Part shown: positions 43,835-55,350 of the stretch, in pieces
Position numbering within the stretch: the stretch's first letter is position 1
How the letters are laid out: the number at the start of each line of letters is the position of its first letter
Source of the DNA: Galerina marginata
Lineage: Eukaryota; Basidiomycota; Agaricomycetes; Agaricales; Galerinaceae
DNA length: 64,000 bases
Direction of reading: 5' to 3'
NCBI GenBank assembly: GCA_023014335.1
Contig: JAECYW010000002.1
Coordinates: 2,666,001-2,730,000, forward strand
Notes under the pieces: generated by a model
Told to the model about the DNA's origin: nothing
What the model saw: the letters and a program-made list of their open reading frames with translations, nothing else
The model's database searches: none
Position numbers and translations under genes: made by a program

Positions 43835-45561
43835 TCAACGACCAGACTTGAGCGATTTGAAGACGAAAATTTCTCTTGTAGAGCGCATTCCCAGAGGGCC
43901 TCTGCGCCCGAGGGGAAGTATGGCATCGAGTTGGAAACCTAGATTGTTGAGTATCTTCAAAACCTCTACGAAAATAATTGATGAATCAACTTCTGGGGCT
44001 AGATAGAGAAGGCCATTTAGCTAGTTCTTGCACATAAAAAAAGCCCAGCACTTACCATTGCTGAACTTTCGCTTGATTTCAATGACACGCATGTAGTCTT
44101 CAACCACATTATCAGAGAGAGTATTACTCGAGAGAGCAGAACGCAGCTGGGCGCCGATCGAGAGATCGACGCGGTTCGGTGGATTCACTAAAGTAAGTCT
44201 TCGACCCTCTTGAGAGAAGAAAGCCAGGAAGAACTCGGTCGCACTATCAGGTTCGGTCACCTGGAAGATGAGTCGGGGTGTCTAGGTGGTGGTAGTTAGC
44301 TAAAATATAAAAACCTCTGTCTTTGGAGTATTACACGCACTGGAGTTGTAATATTTACTGCGGTTTGGAACGAAAAGCCCTATACATTCGATAAGAAATC
44401 AAGTAATTCATGACAGTAAACCATATCTCACACGTTGTTCAAATAGACCGAAGATCGAGGTAATCAGTTTATAGGAACTGGGTCACTTTATTCAGTTAAA
44501 TATGTACCGATCGATGCTAGAATGCTTACTGTCGGACATTTGGGCCGTTCAAGTCCCAGGGAAGATTTCGGAACTTGACGACACAAGTATGGCCGGTGAC
44601 GGTATCCGATTCAATTCCATCAGGCCACAGGGGCCAGATTACCTTCCGCATTTCCTCCAGTCCCACCTGACTGATGTGTTCAACGTGAAGTTCATTGAAG
44701 TTATGGAAAGAGATGAACAAATGGACTGTTGGAACGGGGATGCATCAGAACAATACTGGGCTAACGATGTTGGCTTCACTTACTGTAACTTTTTTCTTGA
44801 TCGTAGGATGGTTCTTTCCCATTCAAAGGTCTACTGGGATTTGATTGAACCCGAGGGCGGGGAAACGGTGGGGGTTGATTCTGTTGCTGGTGGTTAAACG
44901 GATTTGAGAACTGCCTGCCAATAGTTGTTTCTGCTGTGGTAAAAACGTTCATCGTCTTTTTCATGGCAGATTTTAGAGGAGCTGCAGGGGCACTGGGCGC
45001 ATTTACGGGGATCGTCTGATTTCTTCGATGCCGCCGCGATGACGCCACTGGAGGTGCACCAGGTTTGATCGCGTATGCAGCTGCGTCGAAGCTGTAAGGT
45101 GACGGAGCGGGCGGATTTGCATTTTGGGGTGCCGGCGCTGGAATCTGCTGTGGCTTTGGAGGCCCATAGAATGGCGGATAGCCACCGCTAGGGCCCGGAG
45201 GAGCGTTCGCTCCCATGTACGGAGTTTGTGGATACATTGGCTGGCCATAGTACGGGTAGTTCCCGTAGGGTTGCTGCTGCATTGCTCAACGGGCGGAAGA
45301 TCAGAGGGAACAATATGACTGGGAGGAGGAATGACTCGGTCCAGAAAATTCGGACGAGGCAACGTGCAAGAGGCGGCGTCTGTAATTTCCTTTTCCAGCG
45401 TGTTAATATTTGGGAGCTGCTTGCGGCAGAGGAGTTGTTGGGGGAGTATCTGTGATAGTAATTACATCCAGAGGCTTTAAAGGACACCTAGAACCGCCTT
45501 TGAAAGAAAGCATGGTCAACGCGTTTAGGCGTTGAGCAGCTTCCGTGCAATCGCTTTCCAT
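43835..45561 (-). CDS. Basidiomycete protein of unknown function with Pro/Tyr/Gln-rich N-terminal linker
   Basis: Not recognised beyond a feeling that similar proteins occur in many mushrooms. Likely start MESDCTEAAQRLNALTMLSF at 45561, 103 bp from the divergent MPC1 start. The text then gives RCPLKPLDVITITDTPPTTP and, one base off, NINTLEKEITDAASCTLPRP with PPPSHIVPSDLPPVEQ; a further shift leads to QQQPYGNYPYYGQPMYPQTP. So two apparent one-base breaks lie at about 45410 and 45285. A conservative model would start at M 45282. The folded C-terminal half, over four to five exons, includes FISFHNFNELHVEHISQVGL, VIWPLWPDGIESD, VVKFRNLPWDL, FVPNRSKYYNSTPRLIF and FQLDAILPLGRRGPLGMRST, ending VFKSLKSGR. 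No catalytic motif seen. Confidence 0.55.
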
Positions 45562-45664
45562 TGCACGTAAACTGGGACAAAGCTGCCGTACACCACGTGA
45601 GCTTTTGGATTTTGGGACTCCACCGCCAACTACGACCCAGGGTCCAGTAAACTCTCCTTTTTCG

Positions 45665-46308
45665 ATGGCTTCAACATTCTTTACGTGGCTGCGGTCGCCG
45701 GCTTCGCGTGAATACTTCTTCAGTGCGTGCAACATATGCAGTTTATTAGGTTGACATTCAGTGGACCTGACCGTTTCGTCTAGGTACTCATTTTTGGGGA
45801 CCAGTATGTCAACCCAACACTTGACTCATTTGCCTTGCTACATTATACGCTGTCTAGGTCGCAAACTGGGGTCTACCCCTTGCCGCACTCTCTGACTTGA
45901 GGAAGGACGAAGAAGTGATCTCAGGGACTATGACTACTGCTCTCGCTTGCTACTCGTAAGTGGCCGCATTCCTTGTGTATTTAAATTGTCCTGAGTCAGA
46001 ATCCGCCCTACAGATTGGTCTTCATGCGATTTGGTGCGTGTTTTTCGCCTCGAAATCATCAATTCAATATTGACGCGTCGTTTCATGCTGCAGCTTGGAT
46101 GGTCAAGCCTCGCAACTACCTGCTTTTCGCCTGTCACGCTACCAACGCCACGGCCCAATCCATCCAGGATATCCGCTTCGTTAACTACTGGCATAGAGGG
46201 GGTCGCGAAAAGAAATTAGTTGCAGAGGCAGCAACACAGCCGGCAGAGGGCCCAGTCACTCAGGCGATCAAAGCCGCTCAAGAGGAAACTTCGAAAAAGG
46301 AAAACTAA
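45665..46308 (+). CDS. MPC1: Mitochondrial pyruvate carrier subunit MPC1
   Basis: Inner-membrane subunit of the pyruvate carrier, working as a heterodimer with MPC2/3. Exons: 45665-45722, 45784-45803 (20 nt), 45858-45955, 46014-46033 (20 nt) and 46094-46308, totalling 411 nt or 136 residues, the family size. The product reads [80 protein letters not shown] and [17 protein letters not shown], then a charged tail. It has the amphipathic N-terminal helix, the HFWGP loop and the RNYLLFACH helix of the family. All joins keep frame. It is divergent from the neighbouring unknown gene. Confidence 0.95.
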
Positions 46309-46399
46309 GAGATGTTACCATTTGCCCCCGTGGAAAGCATTATACTCTTTATTTGTCTAATATACAAGATACCTCGAGACCCAAAAATGCACACTTAAA

Positions 46400-49300
46400 T
46401 CACCAAAACCCGTCATCTGCATCACCTCCCTTTTTCTTGCCTCCTTTGGTCTGGGCCAGGGCCTGCCGTTCGTACATTTCCGCAATCTGGGGGGCTATTT
46501 TAGGCAATATCATACAATGCTTGACGGTAGAGCTCACCTGTTCCGGTCCAGTCGCGTCATCGGCGGTCTTGTCGTCACGAATCCGAAGGTATCGGGGAAA
46601 CCGCAAGGAAATACCTCTATCTTCGACCTATAGGACCGTGCATCAGCAGAAATGCAGTGGTCGTCGGACAAGGAAGGAACCTACTAATCCTTGAGCCGCA
46701 GTGTAAATGGGGCTGAGACTCAGATCGGCTGTCAAGACCTCCCAGACTATCTTTGGTTCGAACCAAATGTCCGGCTTTGCACCTCCGATTTTGATGTCCC
46801 CGCGAGGCTTTGTCTTTTCTAATGGTTTCAGTGCGTCGTAATGAGTCTGCAGAACCTCTTCGCTAAACCCAGTACCAATCTTGCAAATGGTCTGAAACTC
46901 TTCCGAATCACTGTCATAGCAGGCAAGGAGGAAAGCACCATACACGTTGGTTCGCTTCCCCTTACCATAATACCCGCCCACGACGACTAGGTCGAGCGAA
47001 TCACCAACTCCAGCAAGGTAATCCTTCTTCAGCTATGGAGATGAATTAATCCTTTTTATGAGCTGTCACCTGGAACATGAACTTACTTTCAGCCAATTGA
47101 CACTCCGTCGGCTGGGCTCATAGAAACTGGCATCGCTGTCAAGCATCTTGACCATAAGGCCTTCACACCCGTCCTTCACACTTTCCTCCAAGAAAGTTTG
47201 GATTTCGTCAGTGGTCTCGCTGTCGGATGATTTTGCGAAGTCAAATTCTCCCGGAACTACAGTAAATTGTTCCCGCAGCAGCTCTCGTCGCTTGTGTAAT
47301 GGAAGTTGTAACAGGGGCTAATAGGGATTAGCGGCTGATATAGGTTAGAAGGACGACGACACCAACCTCGCCATTTAGGTATAACAAGTCAAAGGCAAAG
47401 AGGCATACTTTGACTTGGATATCCTCAACTCTGACATCCTTCCGTTTTCGTCTGCTAAGTTCTTGGAATGGCATAAGTTTTCCTGTCGTACGATCAATAG
47501 CAACCGCCTCTGCATCCAAAACAAAGGACTTTGTCGACTCTTTGATGCACTGTTAAACACCTTAATTTATGATCATTTAAAAGGAAAGACGGGGCATTAC
47601 TCTAGGAAGTTGGTCCACCAAGTCGGGATACTTCTTACTCATGTCTTCCGAATTTCGACTAAATACCCCGACGGTGCCATCTTCTAGCTTGTGGACCTGT
47701 GGGGTACCTTGTTGGGATTCTAAAACAATTCATGGAAGACAAGTTACTGACTTGTGCTCGTTCGCCATCGTACTTGTACTCGCACGTGAAGCGTTTGTTT
47801 TCAAATCTGTCCAGAACTTCGCCAATGGCTTTCGTGGGTTTAGCCAGCATAGGCTTGAGAGGCACTCCAGGAGTGAGCTTGCAATGTTTTCGCAAGCCAT
47901 CGATACCGAACTCCAGCAGAGCAGGTATCACCTTATCGTACGTCGGCAATTCACTATGCAGGGGAGAGGGATCCAGAGTGAAATAGAGCAGCAATGCAAA
48001 AACGTCCTACCTGTAGACAGATTTTATGATGTTTGCACCCTCTTCTAACCGAGAAACCAGCTGCTCTTGACTCCATTTCTTGCTGGCTATTTTACTGTGT
48101 TATTAAGATCAAACGGTTATAATAGCCAAAGCACAAACATTGTTCTTTTTCTGCCAGAACGGCTGCTTGAGCAAGGGCCACAAGCACCGATCGTTCCGCG
48201 TTTCCTATCCGTAACTTGCCTTCCAGACTTCGAACTATATACTTTGCCTCAAAGTCCTGACAAGCGGCGAGCAGTGCCGTTATAATTGACACCTTCTTTG
48301 CTTGGGACTGGCAGAAGGTATGAGGCCTGAATAATATGCAAGTGGTATTACTTACGGAATGTCCGGATGAAAGAGCAATATCTCGCAACTTCGAGAAAAC
48401 GAAAGGAACTGTCAAGGGTTTTGGCTTGAAGAGGGTTTTCTGACTGTTTTTCGAGTTCTGAATGCTGTCATTAGACAACAGGGAAACGAGTTTTTTAGAA
48501 CAAGAGCAACACCATTGCAACGAGACCAAGGTCGCCTTCCTTCTTCAGGTCTGCCTTGATGAGAGATACGCTACGTCCAGTCGACTCTCCAATGGCCTTA
48601 ACGAGTAAGCTTTCCCCGATTCCAAGTTCTACGCCAACATAATCCGGGCTCAACTTGGAATCGCATAAAATATACGCTTTCGAAATGATACAATTAAGAA
48701 AACTTACTCGATTGATGCAAAGGTATATTGCTTGAAGAAGAGATTTGTGGTCGTTTTTCGCGCTCCTTTGGATGACTAACAGAAGGAAAGAAGTCAAGAT
48801 GGCTGTTTTCTCTAGCCGCTTTGTTGTAGCCTCAATCAGCGAAAACGCTTTCGTTAACGCTGCATATGGCACACTGGAAACATATCAGCGAGGTCCGTCT
48901 CTGATTCCTTTTAGCATTGCTTACGGATGACCAAATTTCCAACCTCCCTCAATGTCAACATCATCTCGCTTGAATAGAGCAAGCTGGGCACTAAGGAAGG
49001 TAAGTTGTTGGGGCGGTGACACGAATAGGGCAAGCTCTCGAACCTTTTCGCGGTGGCAGCTTTGCTAGTGGTGGGCCCATCTTCGTCTTCCTCGCTTGCG
49101 TCGACTTCCTCCTCACCTTCCTCATCTCCAGAAAATTCCTCTGCGGCTTCTTCAGCTAAAGCACGTTTGGGGGCTGCTGCTGCTGCCGCCGCCGCACTGG
49201 CCCTTTGCTTTCCTTGCGCTTTTGGTGAACGTGGATTCGAGGCTGACGTAGAAGGCGGTGGCCTTTGGGAGGATGAAGGGGGTCTACTCGAACCACGCTT

Positions 49301-49845
49301 AGTTAGGTTCGGAGCTGCTGGAACTATTGTCAATTGGCGGAAACGGGTTTTGCATGTTAAGCCCACGTACATTGAGCTGGGGCATCATTCGGGTCAGTTT
49401 CGTCATCAGAATCGATTATCCTTCTCTTCTTTAGTTTCGGAGAACCTAGATTGTGACGTTCATTCGGGCAGGCCTTGAATAAGCACCAAGCGACCTACTG
49501 TGCACGGGTTCGACGCTTTCTTTTCGCTTTAGCCCTTCAACTACTCCTCAATGGTTCATCAGCAGGCACTTGTCTATTGTCGCATCATGCTCACCTTTCT
49601 TTTGCTCGGAAGGCTCGACACTTTGTTTCCGCTTGGAGGTTTCAGCTAATTACCAGGCATTCATCAGAGAACGCGTTTCTCGTCGGACATGATTACTTGC
49701 CTGTCTTTTCTTCAGGAACGTCAACATCCATCGCGTCAGACTCTGCTTTCGACGCGACTGCTTCGAGTTTCGGTCCCTTCTTCTTGCCCCACATTTCCTG
49801 GAGACTCGCTTGTTGAGGGGGTGGGGCTTTAGTGGATTTCGGCAT
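46400..49845 (-). CDS. LIG1: ATP-dependent DNA ligase I
   Basis: Joins Okazaki fragments and seals repair nicks in the nucleus. The start at 49845 gives [20 protein letters not shown], a PIP-box-like N-terminus, then an acidic/Ala-rich disordered region including an Ala run of eight and [19 protein letters not shown]. The DNA-binding domain includes [20 protein letters not shown] and [20 protein letters not shown]. The nucleotidyltransferase domain has active-site Lys in [11 protein letters not shown], then [19 protein letters not shown] and EGLMVKML. The OB-fold includes SVNWLKLKKDYL and [20 protein letters not shown], ending [14 protein letters not shown]. About twelve introns; the joins checked keep frame. 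Open frame extends upstream to an ATG at 50019, a possible longer form. It is convergent with MPC1. Confidence 0.95.
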
Positions 49846-50609
49846 ATCAAAGAACTTTCCTAAGAAGAGTTTACTTCTGGATAAATGTAGGAGTGTATAG
49901 CAGTAGTGCAGGACAGACCAAGGGTTTGCTGGCGGCCCATTCCTCTGAATGATGCTCGTGTCAGAAACGAAACGCGTAACCCAAACATACGTCAACACCG
50001 CGTCGCGTCGCGCCTTCATTTATTCCCCCTTGTTTTGGCAGCGATCTGTATATTTCCGTGGTGCCCCCGTGGTACGTTTTGCAACTAAGTACTTTTCTAA
50101 AACACTTGGCGTCAATAGAGGCTATATACTCTGTGAATTCGAGTTCCGGCGGAATATCCACTTCGTTGATAACAGGTTTGTTATTAGTAAAAAATTTAAC
50201 AAGCAGGAGCACCAAGAAAGCACTCGGTATTGGGTTTACTTCTTAACATTCTTTATGAGAACAAAAATTATAAGCGAGTGAAGGTACTAGAAACTGATAA
50301 CATTTGCCTATGTACTCAAAATACAGAAAAATACGGCACTGGATGACTTCCCGTAGGATTTTGAACTCTCAAAACTGTTTGGTTTATAATGATACTGTGG
50401 CATCAATTTCGATCTCGTTGGGAAGCATAAAATGTAGCCGCATGCATATGTATCACTGTATCAGTATACAGTAATAATGTATACAGGGACATTATTTAAT
50501 GCAAGAAAGCCAAGTCATTAATACTCTTTGCAGAGTTGGGTCTGTGTCAGCAGAAATCAAGTTGACATAAAAAGCTTTGTTGGGAGTGCATCAACATAAT
50601 TTCAATGGC
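49846..50609. other. Region upstream of LIG1
   Basis: About 760 bp, A/T-rich beyond 50250, with no supportable gene. It should hold the LIG1 promoter and 5' UTR; a GTATGT...CATTCAG intron could lie at about 49939-49984 inside that UTR. Confidence 0.4.
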
Positions 50610-50618
50610 GAAGAAAGG
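50610..50618. repeat. 9-bp target site duplication (left) of the small TIR element
   Basis: GAAGAAAGG directly precedes the left TIR and is repeated exactly at 51636-51644 after the right TIR. Confidence 0.95.
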
Positions 50619-51635
50619 TAGTCTCGGATACCCAGCCTCTTTGGGCGCCTTCCCAATTTGGGTCCCTTCCCTTCAGAGTCTGGGAACTGATCAACGGTCT
50701 CAAGGGCCTTATGCGTTCGGGCTGTTCGGGGTTTTTGTTGACTCTTGTTCAACATTTTCGGGACATTTAGTAGACACGTGATCACGCGGGAAACGCGGTG
50801 CGCGTCGCGCTGATTATCTCCCCTTCTACCATTCACGTCGTTCTCGTCATGTCCCTTCATTTTTTCAATGCTATATTTCTTATAATTATCTACAACCCAT
50901 TCTATCTATGTTAATCTATGTCTCAGTCAACTCCCACACCTTTTTCACCTCATAAGCGACGAAGGCTCGATGATGAAAATTGGACTTCATCCTCAGTGAC
51001 ACCCGCGCCCACAAGGCCTACAATTCCTTCAGCAACCTCCAACTCTACAGCATTTCAATTAATTTCCACCCCTGGAACCGCCCTCTCTACGCCGAGACTA
51101 CCTTTTGCTGACAAGAAGAACCGCACCCGCTTCCAGAACGGATATGCCGTAAACCGAAGACACCTTCCTTTAAAAGTTCAGTTGAAGAAAGGAGGATGGA
51201 GGGCTCCTCAAAGTCTTCAGATGCTGGGATAGGAGATGGTGAACGAGGAGGAGAGCTTTCGGCAATGGGTTCTTCATGATCTTCATCCTCAGGTATCCCA
51301 TGTGCAAAGAGTCAAAATGTGTAACGATCCATGAGTCAAGGACAGTTTAGACAAATAAAACAGCTTTATTAATGAGTTAAAGGAGGCCTGCAAAGTCATC
51401 GACACGACGAGAACGACGTGAATGGTGGAAGGGGAGATAATCAGCGCGACGCGCACCGCGTTTCCCGCGTGATCACGTGTCTACTAAATGTCCCGAAAAT
51501 GTTGAACAAGAGTCAACAAAAACCCCGAACAGCCCGAACGCATAAGGCCCTTGAGACCGTTGATCAGTTCCCAGACTCTGAAGGGAAGGGACCCAAATTG
51601 GGAAGGCGCCCAAAGAGGCTGGGTATCCGAGACTA
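50619..51635. mobile_element. Non-autonomous TIR element with 9-bp duplication (Mutator-like), carrying a short ORF
   Basis: 1017 bp element. The left arm (about 50619-50850) and right arm (about 51405-51635) are nearly identical inverted copies of about 230 bp starting TAGTCTCGGATACCCAGCCT; I see only one or two mismatches near the inner ends. A perfect 9 bp duplication flanks it. Long TIRs plus a 9 bp duplication are hallmarks of Mutator-like elements. There is no transposase; the centre holds an ORF unrelated to transposases. It lies between LIG1 and uS17, in the upstream region of both, so it could affect their promoters. Confidence 0.9.
50918..51232 (+). CDS. Short ORF inside the TIR element, possible captured host fragment
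   Basis: 105 codons starting MSQSTPTPFSPHKRRRLDDE, Ser/Thr/Pro-rich with a basic KRRR patch like a nuclear localisation signal, ending QSLQMLG. An alternative splice after LKKG could extend it. It resembles the disordered N-terminus of a nuclear protein rather than a whole domain. I do not recognise the parent gene. Element-internal host fragments are known from Pack-MULEs; whether this one is expressed is unknown. Confidence 0.4.
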   Translation: MSQSTPTPFSPHKRRRLDDENWTSSSVTPAPTRPTIPSATSNSTAFQLISTPGTALSTPRLPFADKKNRTRFQNGYAVNRRHLPLKVQLKKGGWRAPQSLQMLG

Positions 51636-51836
51636 GAAGAAAGGTAGATGTTTGTTCTCGCACCTTTCGGCGGACTTGGCTGTCGAATTGATGACAAGAC
51701 AGGGGGCTTTCCGGCAATTTCCGCTTTGACTATACAGTTCATCAAGGTGGCTTCCATGCCGTCTGTGACAAATAGCTGTCAATAAATCGCCAAAAGTTCA
51801 GCAGCCACCGACTTCGACGACCTCAAGACCAACACC

Positions 51837-52567
51837 ATGGCTGACGCTCAAGTGCGCGATTTGGCTATTGTCATCTTCCCCCACTTATTAAATAATTTCT
51901 CTATTTCTAGATCGAAAAAGCGTTCCAAAAGCAAGACATCTTTTACAACGCCAAAGCTCGTGGTCTGTCGAGCTACCGTGGTTATTCGACCGCAAATCTG
52001 ATTTTTGGATTTAGGTGGAAAGAAAGTCGCAACAAAGGAAAGGAGGTGGTATAAGGATGTTGGTCTAGGATTCAAAACGCCCTCCGAAGCCATTAATGGC
52101 ACCTACATCGGTGCGTGTTTTGCTACTGTTCTTGATCCCTCACTCAGTGTGCCCTTGATCAGACAAGAAATGTCCCTTCACTGGTGACATTTCAATTCGC
52201 GGCCGTATTCTTACAGGAAAAGTCATGTCGACGAAAATGAACCGAACGATTATCATTCGTCGGGATTACCTACACTATATCCCCAAATACAGTGCGGAGT
52301 TTTCGTCTTGGTTCTACAATGTGTGCTGATGTCCTTTCCCAGACCGTTACGAAAAGCGCCACAAAAACCTTGCTGCTCACTTGTCACCCGCGTTCCGTGT
52401 TGAGATCGGCGATGTTGTCACCGTCGGTACGTCGTGATTGGTTGTGCAATTAAGAGTGACTAATGGATTGTGAAGGTCAATGCCGACCTCTATCGAAGAC
52501 TGTGCGATTCAATGTGCTGCGGGTGGCCAAGAATAAGGCTTCGAGCAAGTCGTTCGGCAAGTTCTAG
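51837..52567 (+). CDS. RPS11: Cytosolic ribosomal protein uS17 (Rps11)
   Basis: Small-subunit ribosomal protein. Exons: 51837-51851 (15 nt, MADAQ), 51911-51980, 52015-52110, 52163-52291, 52343-52426 and 52476-52567. The product reads [100 protein letters not shown] and [15 protein letters not shown], ending SSKSFGKF, a complete eukaryotic uS17 with its N-terminal extension. Many short introns in a small ribosomal protein gene are normal in basidiomycetes. The TIR element lies about 190 bp upstream of the start codon, inside the likely promoter. Confidence 0.96.
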
Positions 52568-52871
52568 TCGTAGGCACTGTATCGCTAGGAATATATGTTT
52601 TATTGTCGCATGCACACACGTATGCAGCATGATTTAAATGAATGGGACATGAGAGTTGGCAAACAAAGAGCAACAATGATGGGTTGCTGTGAGCTGTGCA
52701 GTTGAGCGGAATTATCAGTCTGCAGTGCTTGTTCATTACTCCGAAGACGATTGACGTATCTTATCCTTGTACATCGTCGCCAACGTCAAGCTGGCTCCTA
52801 CTCTACTCTCCGTTTTCACCTCTCGGCTGTCGAAATCGAGGCCTCAGTCCCCACAACCTCCAGGCGCTCCC

Positions 52872-54453
52872 ATGGGCCAGCAGCCCTCTAAGAAGTCAAA
52901 GAAGGCTGGCAAAGACAAGGAGAAGGAACTATCAACCGACGCTTCAAACGACCCGCAGCCAGACGGCACCGACGAGAGCACTCAACAGGGTTCCCTCTCG
53001 CGCGCAACCGGTTCTTCAACCACCAACGGCGACGATCCGAGTTCAATTCCTAACGGCAACCCTTCTATCAATGTTTCTGATCCCGCCGGAGCGCCAGTTC
53101 CATCAACGACAGAAAGTGCGAGAATTCATGGCTCTCCGTATCCCGCAAAGGACGTTATTGCCAATATCGACGCATCTCCCCAAAACTCAACCTCCACAAC
53201 TTCCCCTCTCCCTTCGCCGAAGCCCGCCACCGTTCCTTTAGATATCCCCGTTACGCAAACAATTCTTTCCAACGCAACTCCTCTCAGTCCTGGCTCCATG
53301 AACAGCAGTGGTAATGGTGCAGCAGGTGAATCCTTGGGAAATGGTGGTGCCAAAGACAGGTTGAAGCAATTCGATGTGGATGATATGATTCAACGACTAC
53401 TCGATGTAGGATATACGGGCAAAGTTAGCAAGTCGCTGTGTCTCAAGAACACGGAAATCACGGCAATATGTCTTGCTGCGCGGGATGTCTTCCTTAGCCA
53501 ACCCACTTTGGTCGAGTTGTCCCCTCCCGTCAAGATTGTCGGGGATGTGCATGGACAGTACTCGGACCTCATCCGCCTATTCGAGATGTGTGGTTTCCCT
53601 CCAGCTGCCAATTATCTTTTTTTGGGTGATTATGTCGATCGCGGAAAGCAAAGTCTCGAAACCATTCTCCTCCTCTTATGCTACAAGATAAAATATCCCG
53701 AGAATTTCTTCCTCCTACGAGGTAACCACGAGTGTGCGAATGTCACACGAGGTATGATTCTATACCTACTTCCTCCTGAAGTGTTCTTATTGTTTCACAG
53801 TATACGGCTTCTACGATGAATGCAAGCGACGGTGTAACATCAAAACATGGAAGACCTTTATAGACGTTTTCAACTGCCTGCCTATAGCTGCTATTGTTGC
53901 CTCCAAGATTTTCTGCGTGCATGGAGGCCTCTCTCCTTCCCTACATACTATGGAGGACATAAAGCGCATACAGCGGCCCACCGACGTGCCCGATTATGGA
54001 CTCCTCAACGATCTGCTTTGGTCGGATCCTTCTGATACAGCTTTAGATTGGGAAGACAATGAACGAGGTGTCAGTTATTGTTTTGGGAAGGCGATTATCA
54101 ATGAGTTCCTGGTGCGATATGACATGGACTTGATATGTCGCGCTCACATGGTCGTGGAGGATGGTTACGAGTTCTGGAATGACCGGACGCTAGTGACAGT
54201 GTTTAGCGCACCCAATTACTGTGGTGGTACGTTTTTCCACGTGCTTATTAATGCTTTGAAATCTGAATACATTCCTCAAGAATTTGATAACTACGGTGCT
54301 TGCATGAGGTATTTTTGTTTGCAATCTCGACCTTCTTTATGCTAAAGACATATCAGTGTTTCCGAGGATTTGCTATGTGCTTTCGAGCTTCTCAAACCCT
54401 TGGATGGTGCCGCATTGCGAAAGGAGATGACCAAGGCCAAACGGAAGAGGTAA
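52872..54453 (+). CDS. PPZ-type Ser/Thr protein phosphatase (PP1-like, N-myristoylated)
   Basis: Fungal-specific PP1-like phosphatase controlling K+/Na+ balance and cell integrity. The start at 52872 gives [20 protein letters not shown], a Gly2 N-myristoylation signal with a basic stretch as in yeast Ppz1. An in-frame ATG at 52767 would lose it. A Ser/Thr/Asn/Pro-rich extension of about 160 residues precedes the catalytic domain: [93 protein letters not shown]. Exons: 52872-53751, 53801-54226, 54281-54308 (28 nt) and from 54357. The simplest end is KAKRKR and stop at 54451-54453, but GTAAGT there could open another intron with a slightly different tail. Confidence 0.93.
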
Positions 54454-55350
54454 GTTCTGATATCAAAACCTGTATTCAGGAGATGGACTCAGTCCCAGCG
54501 CAGCGTAATGGCAACAGCATCCTGAAGACCTGATTGAGGCTGTGCCAGTTAACGGAGTCATTCATCTGGCCCACCTTTTCCCATATACATGCCGGCGTAT
54601 TTTCGATGATCCGTCGGAATACTTCAACTTGGCCGCCATGCCAAGGTGACCACATACCGCGGCTCTACCGCTTCTTCCACGGGCAGTTACGCAACTGGTT
54701 ATACCTCCGTATCATCAATAGGCTGAAAACAGGAACGAAATTCGTTCACGAAGTACTCTTTTTTCCAAGATCATTAATACGCTCGCTATACCTGCCATCG
54801 TCGTTCACTACCCGCTCCTCTTTGCTTTTGCCAGTTGCCTTTTTGCATCACGTATTTGACCACATCCCACCTCCCCATACCATACCTCCCTCCAACATTT
54901 GTATGGCTCCATCCAGTCCAACACAACCACTTTCAGGACTTGTAATCGTATTTGTTTCATTTTCACGCTCTTTATTGGGTATCCTCTTCCTGTAGTAACT
55001 GCCTTTGCAGGTGATGTAGTGTTCTTTTTCTTTCCTTCTTCTGATGCTATCTAATGTTACCACCTTACGTTTCTCTATTTTGTCGTAGTACATACACCAT
55101 ACGCAAGTACTTATGTCTGAGCTTCTGCCCAATCAATCATGAACCGTTACAAACTGAAATTGGACCTCTGTGACCCACCCAATACTGGAGTATCTCCCTG
55201 CCAGTCGTAGAGTATATTAAATCCTCTATATTTCGAACCGCTTCCGCTGTAGATAAGTAGATGCTAAAAACATTTTCGCAGAAATGAATGCCAGAGTCGG
55301 CATCTTATTATTCAAAGCAGAAGGGAGTAAGATTCTAAGGTAATCAATAA
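54454..55350. other. Convergent intergenic region after the PPZ-type gene
   Basis: About 0.9 kb between tail-to-tail genes. A 153-codon open frame (54534-54995) has no domain, odd composition and no splice support; I take it as chance. Both 3' UTRs should be here. Confidence 0.4.

Noticed and set aside
45562..45735. Upstream extension of the minus-strand unknown gene to a start at 45735
   Set aside because: It would overlap the first coding exon of MPC1 on the opposite strand; MPC1 is certain there, so the start at 45561 is preferred.
50591..50860. 89-codon minus-strand ORF and its near twin at 51418-51636
   Set aside because: Again translations of the two TIR arms of the small element.
54534..54995. 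153-codon open frame downstream of the PPZ-type gene
   Set aside because: Composition is untypical, no domain or homologous segment is recognised and it lies where a 3' UTR is expected.
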